Below are positions 46,720-59,017 of a stretch of 64,000 nucleotides of DNA, piece after piece. The position numbers and the translations under genes were made by a program. The DNA comes from Paulownia fortunei (Eukaryota > Streptophyta > Magnoliopsida > Lamiales > Paulowniaceae): assembly GCA_019321725.1 (NCBI GenBank), contig CM033107.1:16173445-16237444 (forward strand). Direction: 5' to 3'. Positions within the stretch are counted from its first letter, which is position 1. Every line of letters starts with the position of its first letter. The notes under the pieces were generated by a model that was not told where the DNA came from, did not search any database, and was given only the letters and a program-made list of their open reading frames with translations.

Positions 46720-47100
46720 CGGTGCCACTGCGGTAGTTTTTGTATTTTGGGCATAATTTTTTTATCCAAAGTCCTGTTGACCTAATTTCTATCTCATTAG
46801 AACTATAAATAATAGATCTACAAATTTCATGCTGACAACTTATCCTAGTTCAATTGATTTCAAAGAGTCAAAATTGCACTAAAACTTTTAGATATGGGAG
46901 TCTTTGTATTTTCAGTATAACTTTCTCCACAAATGTGATATAGATCTAATTCAAGTGGGTAAGGAAAGCTAACAAAAGAGCTACAATTGTTATGAAAAAA
47001 ATAAAAAGCCATTTAATTTCTAGAAAGAGGTTAAAAACTAGTTGAAAAAGACTGAACAATATCAGAATACTAAATTGAATGAACAAAAACAATAGCAACG

Positions 47101-47192
47101 GCACCTAGGTACCAAAACAGAGAGGCTAGGCGCCAAAAACGAGAGAGGGTGTGGAACCTAGGTGCCAAAAAATATCACCTAGGCACCAAAAA
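47101..47192 (+). promoter_or_regulatory. CCTAGG[T/C]GCCAAAA motif cluster in LTR
   Basis: Four spaced copies: CCTAGGTACCAAAA, GCTAGGCGCCAAAA, CCTAGGTGCCAAAA and CCTAGGCACCAAAA. The second contains GGCGCCAAA, the inverse of an E2F site (TTTGGCGCC). The others fit it after CpG-type decay. A regulatory role is inference. Confidence 0.55.
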
Positions 47193-48541
47193 TAGAGTCC
47201 ATGTAGCAAAATTGATTCCTTTGCTTGGAGTGGTTACAAGTGGCGACCATTTGCACCTTTCGGCACATGATTATGATATGTATACACTAGATACATTTAA
47301 TACATCACACAACACACCTTATACACTTTACACCAAATCACACAACATACCTTACATACTTTGCAACAAATCACACAACACACCTTGCACATTTTACAAC
47401 AAGTCACAACACCATCTCATACTTTTAATACACACTATCTTCTCAACAACACACACACTAATTTTTCTCACTCATTCTCTGGAATTCATACACACCTTTG
47501 GAAAGCATTCTTGGGGTCTTGGGAATCAAGGAAGACAAAGTGGAAGATGTTTGTAGGAGGAGACATCCATTACCCACTATCAACTTCAACTATCTTCTTC
47601 AATCTTTAAATCTCTTTGGCACTCAATATTGTTAGTTTTAATTTTCTTATCATTTTTTATCATGTTAGACTAGAATTTATTTATGGTTGAGGGTGATTTC
47701 AAAACCTTAGACATGTGTTCTTATAATTAAATATTTGATATCATTGATTAACTTTTCAATTGAAGTTACTTATGTTTTTCTATGCTTAATGTCTTAATGG
47801 GTATTTTCTTGCTCTGTTTGGGTGCGCAACCAAATTATGTTTGAAAATTCCCTATAACTAGATTAGAGATTTTAGATCTGTAACTGTCTTGAATTTCTAA
47901 TCACGTGTAGTAAATTGTGATTAATGATTTGGGATATTTTTGTCAATTGCAATGAAAAACATAACCTAAGTTGAATGACTCAAGCTTGTGTGGTTGTTGC
48001 TTAGATCAATCTATCTTTCTTATTTTAATGTATCCATTGAATTAAATCTAAAGAGCTTATTGTAGGTTGTTGGGTAGAGATTTAGATAGAGAGCTTATTC
48101 TACCTAACGAGCAGCTAAGAAAAGATTAGGGTAGTAGAGTTTGCTATAATCTACGATTGATAATTTCAATGATAAGTTGTTAATAATATTGATATGAAAA
48201 TTACAATCCATTGTCTAGTGGCAGTGAAGAAAACCTCAACCTACTTTAATCAATTGTTATTTGTTATTTTGATTTTGATTGCTTTACAATTTAGTTAGTT
48301 TTAATTTCTATGACTTAATTACTCAATTCAACCCTCCCAACCATTTGTTGTTTATTTCTTGAGTTTACTTGTGAGTCTTAGCTTTAGGTTAGGAATTTTG
48401 AAGTTAAATTTCTTAGTTAGTGAGTTAATAGTAAATCAGTTAGCTTTGATCCTCGTGGGATTGACTCTTACTCGCTCTATACTTGTTGAGAAATTTTTGA
48501 AGAGTAAGGTTTAAATTTGGTAGGTTTGTGATAATTGACCA

Positions 48542-48974
48542 GTACCACTAAACACAAATTGTTCTTCCCCAAGTGGCTGAAAAATCACAATCTTCTTATT
48601 ATAATCAATTATTGCATAATATTTGATGGTCCATCCATACCCAGAATAACCTCAAAATTTGGCATCGGTAAGATAACAAGATCCGCATAGAGTGTCATAT
48701 CACTAATCTGAATAGAGCAGGCCCTCAACATTTGATTGGATTCCATTTCTTCCCCCGATGGAACTGCCACACTGTACCTTACTTTTATTAAATCTAATGT
48801 AATGACCAATTGTCTTACAAATGCACTTGATGTAAATGAATGCGTAGATCGTGAATCTATCAATATAATTGTAGGTATCCCAAAACTTAAAATAGTACCT
48901 GTGACTACAGAAGCATGTGTATCAGCTTGTTCTTGTGTCATTGCATATACTCTCCCCTTGACTCTCCCCTGCAT
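48542..48974 (-). pseudogene. pol: gypsy protease, broken at 3' end
   Basis: Frame 48974-48609 reads GRVYAMTQEQADTHASVVTG, then IILIDSRSTHSF, so the active-site DSGATH has become DSRSTH. VRYSVAVPSGEEME and FEVILGMDGPSN follow. A frameshift after this leads into IIDYNKKIVIFQPLGEEQF, ending at FSGTG next to the Athila-like LTR. The glycine-to-arginine and alanine-to-serine changes in the active site make this an inactive copy even apart from the interruption. Confidence 0.9.
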
Positions 48975-49922
48975 TATTGGGAAATCCTTTGCTATATGTC
49001 CAAGCTTCTTACACTTAAAGCAATGATTAGTACCACTAAAGCATTCCCCAAAATGATTCTTTTCACACTTAACACATTTAGGCCTTTCAACTGCAGTAGA
49101 AGTCTGCCCAACTCTAGGATGTTTTTCATTCCCTTGGTTTGATTTTTCCTCTCATTTCTTCCACTGGTTTTAATTTCTTAGAGTGAATACTTGTTTCTTT
49201 TATTGATCGAATTTCTCAATATCTTTCTGCTATAAGTCAGCCATCAAAGCTTTTTCATCAATTCTCTAAACTCTGTTGCTGAGGACATTTTCATTCTTTT
49301 TTAATTTCAGGATTAAGGCCTCTTAAGAAATGATCCATCTTCTCATTGTTGTCTCGGGCGATATATGGCACATACCTGCAACTCTTTTCAAAATTTCTCA
49401 CATAATCATATACAGACATCCCTCCATGTTTCAATTCCAAGAATTCTTTTACTTGAGTGACCTTGCATTCCTGGTGAAATACTTATTATAAAAGATTTTT
49501 TAAACCTATCCCAAGTTAACTTTTCCATATTCACTGCAAGCTTAGCTTTTTCCCACCAGGTTCTAGCATCCTTCTTCAACAAGAAAATTGTACAGAGTAC
49601 CTTCTCAGCATTGTCAATTCGCATGTAGTCAAAGATAGTGTCTAATGATTTCATTCATTCCTCTGCAACCATGGGATCAGACCCACTTAAAATCAATAGG
49701 TTCCATCTTCCTAAATTTCTCATACACAACTTGTGAATTATCCTATCGAGCTTATGGTGGAGGAAGTCATTGATTCTGTTCTTGGTTTCTTTGTTACATA
49801 TCTCACAATTGTTGTATCTGTTCACCATGCATTCAAGTCTGTTGTTGAATGAGATCAGTCAAATTATTCACCAAACTATGATTACCCTCATGATCATCCA
49901 TTGTCTTTCTTTTTGGTGCCAT
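48975..49922 (-). pseudogene. gag: gypsy gag with zinc knuckles
   Basis: Start probably at the ATG complementary to 49920-49922 (MAPKRKTMDDHEGNHSLVNN). Frame 49654-49406 has [40 protein letters not shown] and the capsid F/Y motif. Near 49110-48990 the zinc-binding part reads PKCVKCEKNHFGECF and then HCFKCKKLGHIAKDFP. The last cysteine of the second CX2CX4HX4C knuckle is phenylalanine. Several stops occur between 49922 and 49654. Confidence 0.86.
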
Positions 49923-50112
49923 GACCTACTATACATTATCCAATCTCATTCCATTCATTATCCAATAATAAATGCATAATCATGACAATAACATAAAATA
50001 AAATCTAATCAAGTAAACATAAAATTAAATAAAAAAATAGTTGACCGAGTTTCCTAGCCAGGATATGTTCATATGCCTTCTTCTGTCTATAGGAATGACT
50101 AAACCTCTACCC

Positions 50113-50127
50113 TGATACTACAAATTG
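50113..50127 (-). promoter_or_regulatory. degenerate primer binding site
   Basis: The minus strand reads TAGTATCAGGGTAGAGG about four bases after the LTR end, a decayed form of TGGTATCAGAGC. Confidence 0.5.
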
Positions 50128-52269
50128 TAACACCTCTTAACCTAACTATAGAGCCTAAATAAGCTTATACAATTAAGTCAAGAACTGTAACTTTTTATTA
50201 ATACTAGAGTTATGGCTTTAAGAAAAGTTCCCCTTTTTGGTTATAAGAGAAAAGAAATTGAATTCATTTATTATTTTATTTCATTTTAAACATACTATTT
50301 ATATAAATCAAAACTAAGTACATGATGTTATTATCCCGTCTATAGTTTAACACATCTATTTACAAAATTATAACAGAGCGACTTATTAAGAAAAAATAAA
50401 AATAGAGTTTTCAAAATAGGTTATAAAAACAATTCAAAGCATGACATATAAAGAAATCTCTATTTGACTGCTCTAGAGACTCAGTCAATATCTAAACCTA
50501 TACATTTCCACTTTAGTCACAAGAATATAATGAGCTAAAGGTTTAGTAAGGTAAAACTGATACAATAACAAATATAGTACATGCAAATCTCATAAATTAT
50601 TAAATGAATTATTCAATTCAATAACTTTCTTTCATAAATCATTATTTCGGACTCTTGAAGTATGGTACTTAACTGATAGGGATAGACTGTGGTTTTCAGA
50701 ACCTATTCATAATGATTGGTCAATAAGAGAAATAATACGAGGTTTCCATACTTGGTCTTTCAACCTCAGGTACTAGCTATATTTTGTCTCATTCAGTGTG
50801 ATTTTCCTATACTAGTTTTTCAACCTCAAGTATTTGCACCATTTGTTGAGTCTGTCGGTCCCTCCTGCGTCCCTTGTCTACCCGACCATCAATCAAGTAC
50901 CATACTTACTTTGTAAAAAGCCTCATTATATTTTTGATATATATATCATGCTTCATAAACCATAAATGCGCCAAACATTACATCATTTGATAAATAATGA
51001 CAATCATGTTAAAACATGAACAACATTATATGATTCTTGTGATACAACAAATAAAAGTTTCAACTTACCTCAAGTCCACTTGGTGCTAAGTAAAAAGATC
51101 AGTCTCTTTGGAATGTATGATGTGTTAAAGGCCTAACATAATCAAATCATGTATCTTTCAATATCCTTTTAATAAATCACATAATCTATTCTAATTAAAA
51201 TCATATACACTTTTCAATATTTTGTAAACAATTCCATATCAATGTTGTTCACAATCATTCATAAGCATTTCCAAACACAATATAAGCATTACAGGATTAA
51301 TAGAAACAAGTAAATTAAATATATTTCATAAGGCTATCAATTTTGCTAAAAACTAGTTTAATTAGGTTGGTTTTGGCTTCAAGTCTATCCCACTTGAATT
51401 TTCAATCATACAAAAAGATACTAAATCATGTAACCATACAAGATAATTCAAATTCATCATAAGAAATATTGAAAAAAATATATCTTGATTAGATTGCAAT
51501 TAAGCTTCAAAATCAATGATTTTCAAGGTTAAAATGGTGGAAACTTATTTTAGTTTGTGTTCTATGGATTTCTATGGATTGAATTCAACCTTTGTGAGTA
51601 TAAGAGTCTAGAAATTTGGGAGAAACTCTAGAGAAGAAGGGCTAGTTGCTTTTGAGGAGCTTCCACAAGAAAATATGGATAAAAATGACTTTTTTGACTT
51701 TTCAAAGAGCAGTAAGTGGAGGGTGCTGATTGGTTGACTTATGCTTGGTGTCTTCTCATGCTAAAAGCTATGTTTACGGGCTAGGGAGATGACAAAAATT
51801 AATGCATTGGTGTTATAATCAAGTGCAATGCGGTTTAGAATGATTTCATGCAACCTAGTCAACCTACCAATCAAATTACACCATTTTGCATAGCTTTAGT
51901 TCTTAGCCAAATGTGACATATTTCAAATAAATATTTAACCAAACAATCACTTTAGCATGTAACTAGTATGGATTAATACAAATAATTTATTTCATGGTCA
52001 TTCAACACATCAATCATTCTTAGCTGAGATACTAAGTTTTTCATTGCAAAAAGGCACTTAAGAAATATATTAAATTAAGAAATAAAAGTTTGATCGCATA
52101 TTTCATGTACTAATGCATGTTAAAGCATAACTGGAGCATATAATAACAATTATTTATGTTCATGTAATCATGTTATTTATATGCCATAGTTCGATAATGC
52201 ATACAGATTAGATGCATATATGTGCAAGATGCTTATTATTGGCTATGTAGAAGATAATTGGACATTACA
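50128..52269 (-). repeat. 5' LTR of the split gypsy element (about 2.1 kb)
   Basis: The plus strand starts TGTAACACCTCTTAACC and ends GGACATTACA, so the ends are TG and CA. It is directly upstream of the gag gene on the minus strand with a degenerate primer site. It is unrelated in sequence to the Tekay-like LTR beyond the first bases. It contains two copies of a ~60-base TTTTTCAACCTCA[A/G]GTA-type segment at 50750-50840. No second copy is in the window, so the right border is inferred from the TG/CA rule. Confidence 0.72.
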
Positions 52270-52284
52270 TATTTTGCCACACAA

Positions 52285-52889
52285 TTATTGGCCACTTATT
52301 AACCTCTATACATATCAATGTAATATCCAACATACCCCCTTTATGATTATCAGGCAATCAGAAGATATATCAAAATAGAACACGACGTGCACAAGGCGAC
52401 TATGGTGTCTCAAGTTCAAAGACTAATCGTGTACTATCGTAAAATGGAAATTCTTATTACGACAAATAATATTTCCACTTATGAATTTTCAGTGGGCCTA
52501 TTCAATGTACTTGTTTGCTAACAAGTATCCTCATACATGTAATAGCATCACTACACTAATGTCCATAGAGCGAGACATCCTCCTTATGCATGCATGCATG
52601 CATCATATGTGCGAGTATATTGTGCTATTCGATGTCCCATCCCAAAAATTCCTCGACTAAGAACTAATTTAAGACCAAATCCTTATAGGTATATTCTACG
52701 ATTATTATCAAATGCGTGATCATGCCCCATAACTAAGTTTACTCTAGGGATTTTATCTAATTACTATATGCAATTAAAGATAAAGAAATTTGCCTATTTT
52801 ACTAATATGATTTGAAAAAGATTAGTTTTGCAAATACACGAGTATAAAAGATGCCCAATCTAATCAGCGCGCTAAGCACTACTCTAATA
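52285..52889 (-). repeat. copia LTR fragment
   Basis: Matches the last ~600 bases (plus orientation) of the 2140-bp copia LTR: CTTATTAACCTCTATACAT, ACACGACGTGCACAAGG, CATCACTACACTAATGTCC, then ACTACTCTAATA. The other 1.5 kb is missing and no target duplication is readable. Confidence 0.85.
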
Positions 52890-53700
52890 AAATTAGTGTT
52901 TTTTTAGATGAAGAGGAATAGTGTATGAAAATTTAAGTGTATAGTGTGTGTGTGTGTGTGTTCAATTGTGTGTTGAATGATGTGTGAATTGAATATATGT
53001 GAGAATTATGTGTGTGTATAACGTATCTATCAAGAGCATCATATGGATAATCATGTGTAGGTGGATCTAATGTGTATATATCACAAACAATGTCAAAATT
53101 TACCTTTGATCGCCATTTATCATAAGAAGAGGTTTGGGAATCTTTTTTTGCTGAACAGTTGGCGTTGCGGCACCTTGAATTGGCTTTGCGGCATGAGATC
53201 TCGCCTAAGGATGGCACTATATAGCCCTACACGGTGTTGTGGCATGATCATCTCTATTTTCTTTGGTACTATGGTGCTATCGCCTCTATTTGCATTGGCG
53301 CTGTGATGCCCTATTTGGTGTTGTTCAACCCTGTTTGGCGCTGCAGTGTGAGTCACTGCACTGTTCAACCTCTTTAAACAGATGTTTCACCACTTTCTAA
53401 GACGAATTAGATTTTGGTATCTTCATAAGAGTTGTAGCCATATTTGTTAGATTTCTAAATCTTATTAAATCAGTCAATATTATGTTTTTAGAGAAAGTTA
53501 TGATAGAAATACAAAGACTGGCGCATCTGGAAGTTTCTCTGATTCTTTAACCGATTTTCCATCTTTTTCTCCATTTCTTAATTCATGAACCTACACACAA
53601 TAATCATAAAATAAGGCATAATTCTATTAATTATAAGATAAAAGCATGTGCAATTGTACTCATGCAAGTGTAAAAAATATCACATTTTATAAGCCTATCA
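52890..53700 (-). repeat. Athila-like 3' LTR, truncated
   Basis: The plus-strand right end AAGCCTATCA is a TGATAGGC start on the minus strand, next to the minus-strand polypurine tract GGTTTGGGGGTAGT (53714-53701). It is related to the LTR at 43556: both have the CACACAACACAC region and the AAGAAAGTTATG-type segment. It includes a (GT)n run at 52944-52961 and GGCGC-rich words at 53160-53345. The far end is cut at the copia fragment. Confidence 0.68.
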
Positions 53701-55989
53701 ACTACCCCCAAACCTACATTTTACTTATCCTCGAGCAAAATTCAAAATCAAATAATCATAGGTTCAAACTTTGATCATGAATTACTAAGCTTGTTCAACT
53801 AATTCAAATGCCTCATCACTCTTTAGTGCCTATGAATCCAAATGTTAGTCACAAATCTAGTCGAATGATACTATAAAACTTGTGCTTCATCAATCTAGTC
53901 ATGAATTTAAAATATGTGTGCGTGAAGTGTCAACCTCAAGTTTCATGCATGTATTTTAGATTTGAATTTCACAACCAACGACTCTTATGATCTAAGCAAA
54001 GAGGTTCTAGGTGTTCCATAAGCTTTCTTTTCATACAACTTCTCCACAATTGTAAACACTAGCAAACTTAGATCAAAAGGACTTCAATAAGCTTGTAATA
54101 TAAGGCCTAGGTTTTGGCTTACAAAGAAAGGGTAAGGATAAATAATGTAAGTGAGCATAAAATGTTTCACATAGAATCTCACTCTCCTCCTTTCTTTTCT
54201 CTTTCCCAACTCTCTTCCTTTTTTCTTAGGGATTCATGCTCTTCTTTTCTTTTCTTTTTCAACAACTTTTTTTCTCTTTTACTTCTTTTCTTTTTTCACT
54301 TTTTTCCTTCTTTTTTTCCCATAGATTCCAAGGCTTCATTTCATGTTCTTTTGCTTTCACAACCCCCAAACTTATTTTTTTTTTCATCAACATGAGTTGT
54401 AATGGTTTTCTTGCACAATTTTTCTGTTCATACCCCTAGATGCATTCATTCATGCCCTCAACATGTTTTCATACGACCCCTTGATAAGATTATGCACAAA
54501 ATATCACACCTTAAGCTCTCTTATGTTAAATCATTAGTTTATTGGGCTGTAAAGGATAGGTATAATGAGCTTCAAGAAATAAAGTCGAATGGTGGTCATT
54601 CCCATGCATTGCACATGACATTCTTTGAAAAAGGCTCAAAGGGGTAATATGTGAATAAAAATGTGATAATGGGAGGCTTGAAAGGCAAAAACGAGTCAAA
54701 GATAGCCAAAATCATTTTCAAGTTTGCTAGTTATCTAGGATTTTGCCTCAAAGAGTAATCAAGCAAGTTCTAGAACACCACAAAGTGACCAATACAACTC
54801 ATAGAATTCACAAGATTTTGACAGAACGTGTGCAATAAAAATTCATCATTCATGACAAAGATCAAATACACACAAAAATCACCATGTCAAAAGACTAATA
54901 TTTTTTTTTTCCTCTAGACTCTATACAATATCAATTAGGTATCATCATAGGCAATCGATAATCAAGTTATTCGTTTCATCACAAAATATGAACTCAACTA
55001 AGTTTGTTAACAAAGCATGCTTGCTCTTGGACTCTCATTACACAACATGTGTAACTCACACATAAAGCTTCAGCAAAAATAAAAAAAATCGGCTCCACTT
55101 TTCATGTAAAGCTCAAACACAAAATATAAATCCCACCTCCAACTTTAAAATTAACATTATCCTCAATGTTTAAAGAATTAAAGCAGATAAGAGGGGGAAA
55201 AATAGGAAATTCCCCTTTCCAATAAATGATTGACTTGGAGTCCATGATAGATCAACATTATCACCAAGGAGACGTCCATCTACACAAGAAAAAAAAGACA
55301 TGAAAGCACATGGGCTATATACAAAAGTGAGAACATAAACATAAACAAAACAATGCAATAGCTAAATAAAAGAAAGCTAGACATGCCAAAATCTAGAAAT
55401 GATACGTGCTTAAAAAACTAAGAAATTATTCAAAAGGAAAGAAAATTAAGCCTTGGATTGCCTCCCAAGAAGCACTTGGTTATAGCCATCAGCCTGACTT
55501 TATTACCTCTCTTTAGGAAAAGGTAAGATGAAATTTAGACATCTTATGCTTGTTACCTTTCCCCAAGTAGTGCTTGGATCGGCGTTAATCACCCTATATC
55601 AAGAGGTTTGAATATCTCCACATGGGCCTCACTTTGCATGGTTGATCGTAATCTTGGTCTTGGCTTGCCTAGAAACTATGATTTCAATTGAAAATACTTC
55701 TTAAAGGGTAATTTGGCATCAAAGTTTACAAGGGCAGCCACCAAGCCTTCATCCTCCATCTCTCCTCCTTTTGACAACCAGGTTTTAGTTTAGGAGTCAG
55801 AGTATGACAAAAAAAAAAACTTCTCCCATCGCACTGGACCCACCATCGTTTCCATCTTTGCACAACCAATCTACTTACCCTCCCTGCTTTGCAAACAATC
55901 TCTTGGTGCTACTATTCATCAATTCGTCTAGTAGCGGTATGAATTTTCCAATAGTTCTTAAAATGCAACATTTAACTTATTTTTCTGGC
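53701..55989 (-). other. Athila-like 3' untranslated region
   Basis: Between the polypurine tract and protease sequence, with no RT, integrase or envelope-like domain visible. It contains a 200-base pyrimidine-rich (purine-rich on the minus strand) block at 54176-54390 and the AGCACTTGG/CCAAGTAGTGCTTGG segment at 55480-55580. RT and integrase seem to have been deleted. Frames predicted here are low-complexity or chance. Confidence 0.55.
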
Positions 55990-56427
55990 ACATGCTTAAG
56001 AACAAAGAGATTAAAAGCATCTAATTGATTACACTTAGGCTTTTCTACCTAACAATTCAATCCCTTAACTTCATTCACATAAACATGCATTTCACCTTTT
56101 TTATTTTCTTTTGAGTTTATAATGCATGAATCAACTTTCTCCTCATAATTGGTTCGTTGTAAAAGATCAATTGCCAACAGGTCAAGGGCATTAATTTTTC
56201 CACACAAGTTTGTTTATACCGGACAATTGAAAGCTTTTGAAACATGAAAGGTCACTTGCTCATTTCTTATTCTACATATCAAGTTTCCTAGTTGCACATC
56301 AATCAAAGCTCTACTCATTGCAAGGAAAGGTCTACCTAGAATAAAAGACACATTAGTATCGTCCTTGATGTCTAACATAATAAAATCAACCAGAAAAATA
56401 AACTTGTGTACCTTTACTAGTACATCT
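55990..56427 (-). pseudogene. pol: Athila-type protease exon, interrupted
   Basis: On the minus strand: TDVLVKVHKFIFLVDFIMLD, then TNVSFILGRPFLAMSRALID, GNLICRIRNEQVTFHVSKAF, and a stop-interrupted tail. ILGRPFLA and VDVQ-type residues are the Athila/Tat-type aspartic protease signature after the active site. The active-site part should lie further upstream but is cut at 56428 by an LTR (TGTTGCGAAAA on the plus strand). Further downstream LKHVPEK resembles the family's protease-to-RT linker. Non-functional. Confidence 0.8.
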
Positions 56428-57889
56428 GTTGCGAAAATTCATGAACGCAAGTGCACGTTATCATATACAAGTAATAAAGTGATGAATCAATTATCGTTCC
56501 CACGAGGATTGTTGAATTATTAAGTACCGAAATTATGTTAACTCTAATTTTATTTGAATAAATGCATTTTCATGTTTTTATTTATAAACTAAATTCAACT
56601 AAACTAAATTAATGATAGAAAGCATTTAAAGATGAAATTCAATAACTAAAAATCCTAGGGTTATGAATTCACCATAATTAATCCAAATTGAATAATTTAT
56701 CTCATCAATCTCAATTTAATTCCCAAGTGATACTCGAGAATCCCTAAATTATCCACTAGCCTCTCTCAAGGTCTAATAAAAATATCATCAATTACTAACC
56801 CACTGTATTCCTATGTGAATTACAACAATCAACAATTCATTAGGTTATATGGATCTCTAACAAGACTACACAAACCATGTAAGTATATTCCTATCTTATA
56901 TACAATTTATAATTTTCTACGCAGAACTAGATACATATATCACCTCCTGGCTCAATATGATTATCAAATCATTCAATTAGTGATCAAGTAATTGAAAGCA
57001 TTAAGAACCATGTAGAAAAATCAACTTGAAAATTAAATCAAGAATTGAATTGATATAAATATTCAAAACATCATAATTAGATTACATCACAACCCTAGAA
57101 AAATAAATTAGTTCATGGTGGTAATAATAACATAAAAATATTCATGAACATAATTAATGAGAAAAAGAGAAAAATGAAATAAAACTTGGAAGTAGGATGA
57201 GTTTCTTCCCTTGTGGATGTCTTTTCCTTAACTCTTGGAAGAAATCTCTCATCTTCTTCTCTTTTTGCTTCTTCTTTCTCAACTTGTTTTTTTCTTCTTT
57301 CTCTCTCTAAAAATCTAACTCCTTGACTCTTGGAGGCTTTTTAATTGTTGAAAATCAGATGGGAGATGCCCTAAAGAGGGCATATGATTGGCAGTACCTA
57401 GGTGCTGGCCATTCTGTCCAAGGCAGTGCCTAGGCGCTGCACTTGCCGCCCAAGATCCGACTCTACAGCACTAATTGCCTTTTTCAATAGATGTTTCACC
57501 ATGTTCAAGACCAAACTGGCTTCTGGTGTCTTCATATGAATTGTATCTCTATATCTTATCTATCTATATCTTCATGAATCAGATCAATATGACATCTGTG
57601 TAGTGAGTTATGCCCAAAATACCAAGATGTATCATACCAGAAATTTTCAGCCAAGTGCAGCCTATTTAACCTGATTTTTCTCATTGAAATATAAATAACT
57701 GGATTTAATGGTAAATATAAACATTATGGATCTATGTCTTAGCTTTCCAATGATTCACTAAACAAGTTAAAATGATATTGGAGAAAAATATTATGATTGA
57801 AATACGAACACTGCCCTCAATAGCACCAAACAACGGATTATTCAAAATTTTAACCAACTTTTATGTTTCTTTCCATTTTCTTCTCATTT
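56428..57889 (-). repeat. Athila-like LTR inserted in protease sequence
   Basis: The plus strand starts TGTTGCGAAAATTCATG; the complement ends TTTTCGCAACA. TTCCCACGAGGATTGTTG lies at 56498, the inverse of the TCCTCGTGGGAAC block that marks Athila-like LTR ends. The rest carries CCTAGGTGCTGG and CCTAGGCGCTGC at 57395-57440 and the AGATGTTTCACCA region (57500) also found in the other LTRs. The right border is lost at a copia junction, so solo LTR versus truncated LTR is not decided. Confidence 0.65.
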
Positions 57890-59017
57890 TGGTATTGGAT
57901 TAAGTTGATTAATAGAGATTAATCAACTTGAGTTAGAATTAATTTAAACAGTTAAATTAATTCTTTCAAATAAATAATATAATTAGTTATTTGAACCTAA
58001 TAATGATTAGGGGCTCTTGAGAGTGAATTAATTAATTGATGGAAATCAATTATATTCGTTTGGACTAAAATTAATTTAAAGAGTTAAATTAATTTAATCA
58101 ATTAAAATAATAAAATTATTTTAATTGAGCCTAATATGATTAGGCCTATGATGGAACCAACTAAATAATTGATTGAATCAATTAATTATATTAGGCCTTT
58201 TAATTAATTGAAAGAGATTAATTTATTGGACTTTAATAAATTAATTAGAATCCAACCCCATGGGGTTAGAGGCCCATTCAGATTTTTTAATTGATAGAAT
58301 TAAAGAGTTCTAATAAAGATGGAAAGAATTTATCTTGAAGTTAAAGAAATAAGAGATAAGGATGGAGAAAGTTTCTTAATTGGATTAGGAGACTAATTAA
58401 AGTAAGAGTTGCAGACCAAATGGGATTAGGTCAAGACTGCATTGTGTATATAAATACACAATGTAAGGGCCAAAAACTATAAGCAAGAGAGCTAGAATTT
58501 TCAGCCCCCTCTCCTCTTCTCCTTCTCGTTTTTTTGTGTTCTATTTTCTTACTTCAAGAAAAATTACTCAATCAAAAGTTTCCATCCCTTTTTGATTAAA
58601 AGGTTAATTCTTCCATTAATTGTTGATTCAAAAATTCATCTTCACTCTCAAATAGATTTAGAAATAAGAAGTTCAAATTCACTAGCAAGGATTTGATGCT
58701 TCTGGATTTACTTGAAAGTGTGGATATCGTTAGAGGGACTACACCTGGAGTCTTTGGTGAACGTTTTGAGAGGCCATCGAAATTGTTCGAGAGGAGCTTG
58801 AGGAAATCTGAATTCCTTCTTTTTCTTCAGCAACCAGATTGCTTGAAAGGTATAATTGCAAAACTTTAGTTATTTAATTTTATTAAACGAGCAATCAAAA
58901 ATGCAAATAAAAAATTGCATCAAATCCAAGATATGCATATTTATATATGATGTATGATTTATTTTAACTGTTGAAAAATTTTAAATTTTTGCTATGCTTG
59001 CAATCCCGCAATTATGC
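57890..59017 (+). repeat. copia LTR, truncated, plus strand
   Basis: The inverse of the 2140-bp copia LTR type: TTAATTAA-rich block at 57915-58230, then GCAAACCCAACA at 59006-59017 as 3' terminus. The LTR start is missing. There is no primer site after it; the next bases are copia pol sequence. Confidence 0.72.

Larger units (their letters stand above)
43556..48541 (+). repeat. Athila-like LTR, interrupted by a solo LTR
   Basis: It starts TGATAAGTGCATATC after a purine tract. Excluding the inserted 2985 bp at 43735-46719 it is about 2.0 kb. It contains the AAAGCCATTTAATTT region, CCTAGGTGCC-type motifs (47101-47192), a CACACAACACACC-rich block (47300-47460), and the TCCTCGTGGGATTGACTC block at about 48450 typical of the end of Athila-like LTRs. 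The last bases (ATAATTGACCA) abut gypsy protease sequence. The predicted frame at 47149-47556 is LTR sequence, not a gene. Confidence 0.68.
41459..52269 (-). mobile_element. Ty3/gypsy element, minus strand, split and 3' truncated
   Basis: Minus-strand order from 52269: LTR, degenerate primer site, gag, zinc knuckles, protease, then a 5.9-kb interruption (about 42641-48541), then RT and RNase H ending at 41459 against CACTA sequence. Integrase and 3' LTR are absent. Protease on the right breaks in the FSGTG region and RT on the left begins at the YRMA block, so the linker of about 100-150 residues was lost at the interruption. It is a different family from the element at 1-4294 (different LTR), though both RTs are of the same general type. 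Confidence 0.83.

Noticed and set aside
47149..47609. 135- and 82-codon ORFs with NTPYTLY-type repeats
   Set aside because: Derived from the CACACAACACACC simple-repeat block of an Athila-like LTR.
54114..54439. ORFs rich in F, S and L
   Set aside because: Low-complexity translation of a polypyrimidine tract.
58994..59017. Apparent start ATG of a copia ORF
   Set aside because: The first residues before RSILC come from the LTR end; it is a junction artefact, not a gene start.
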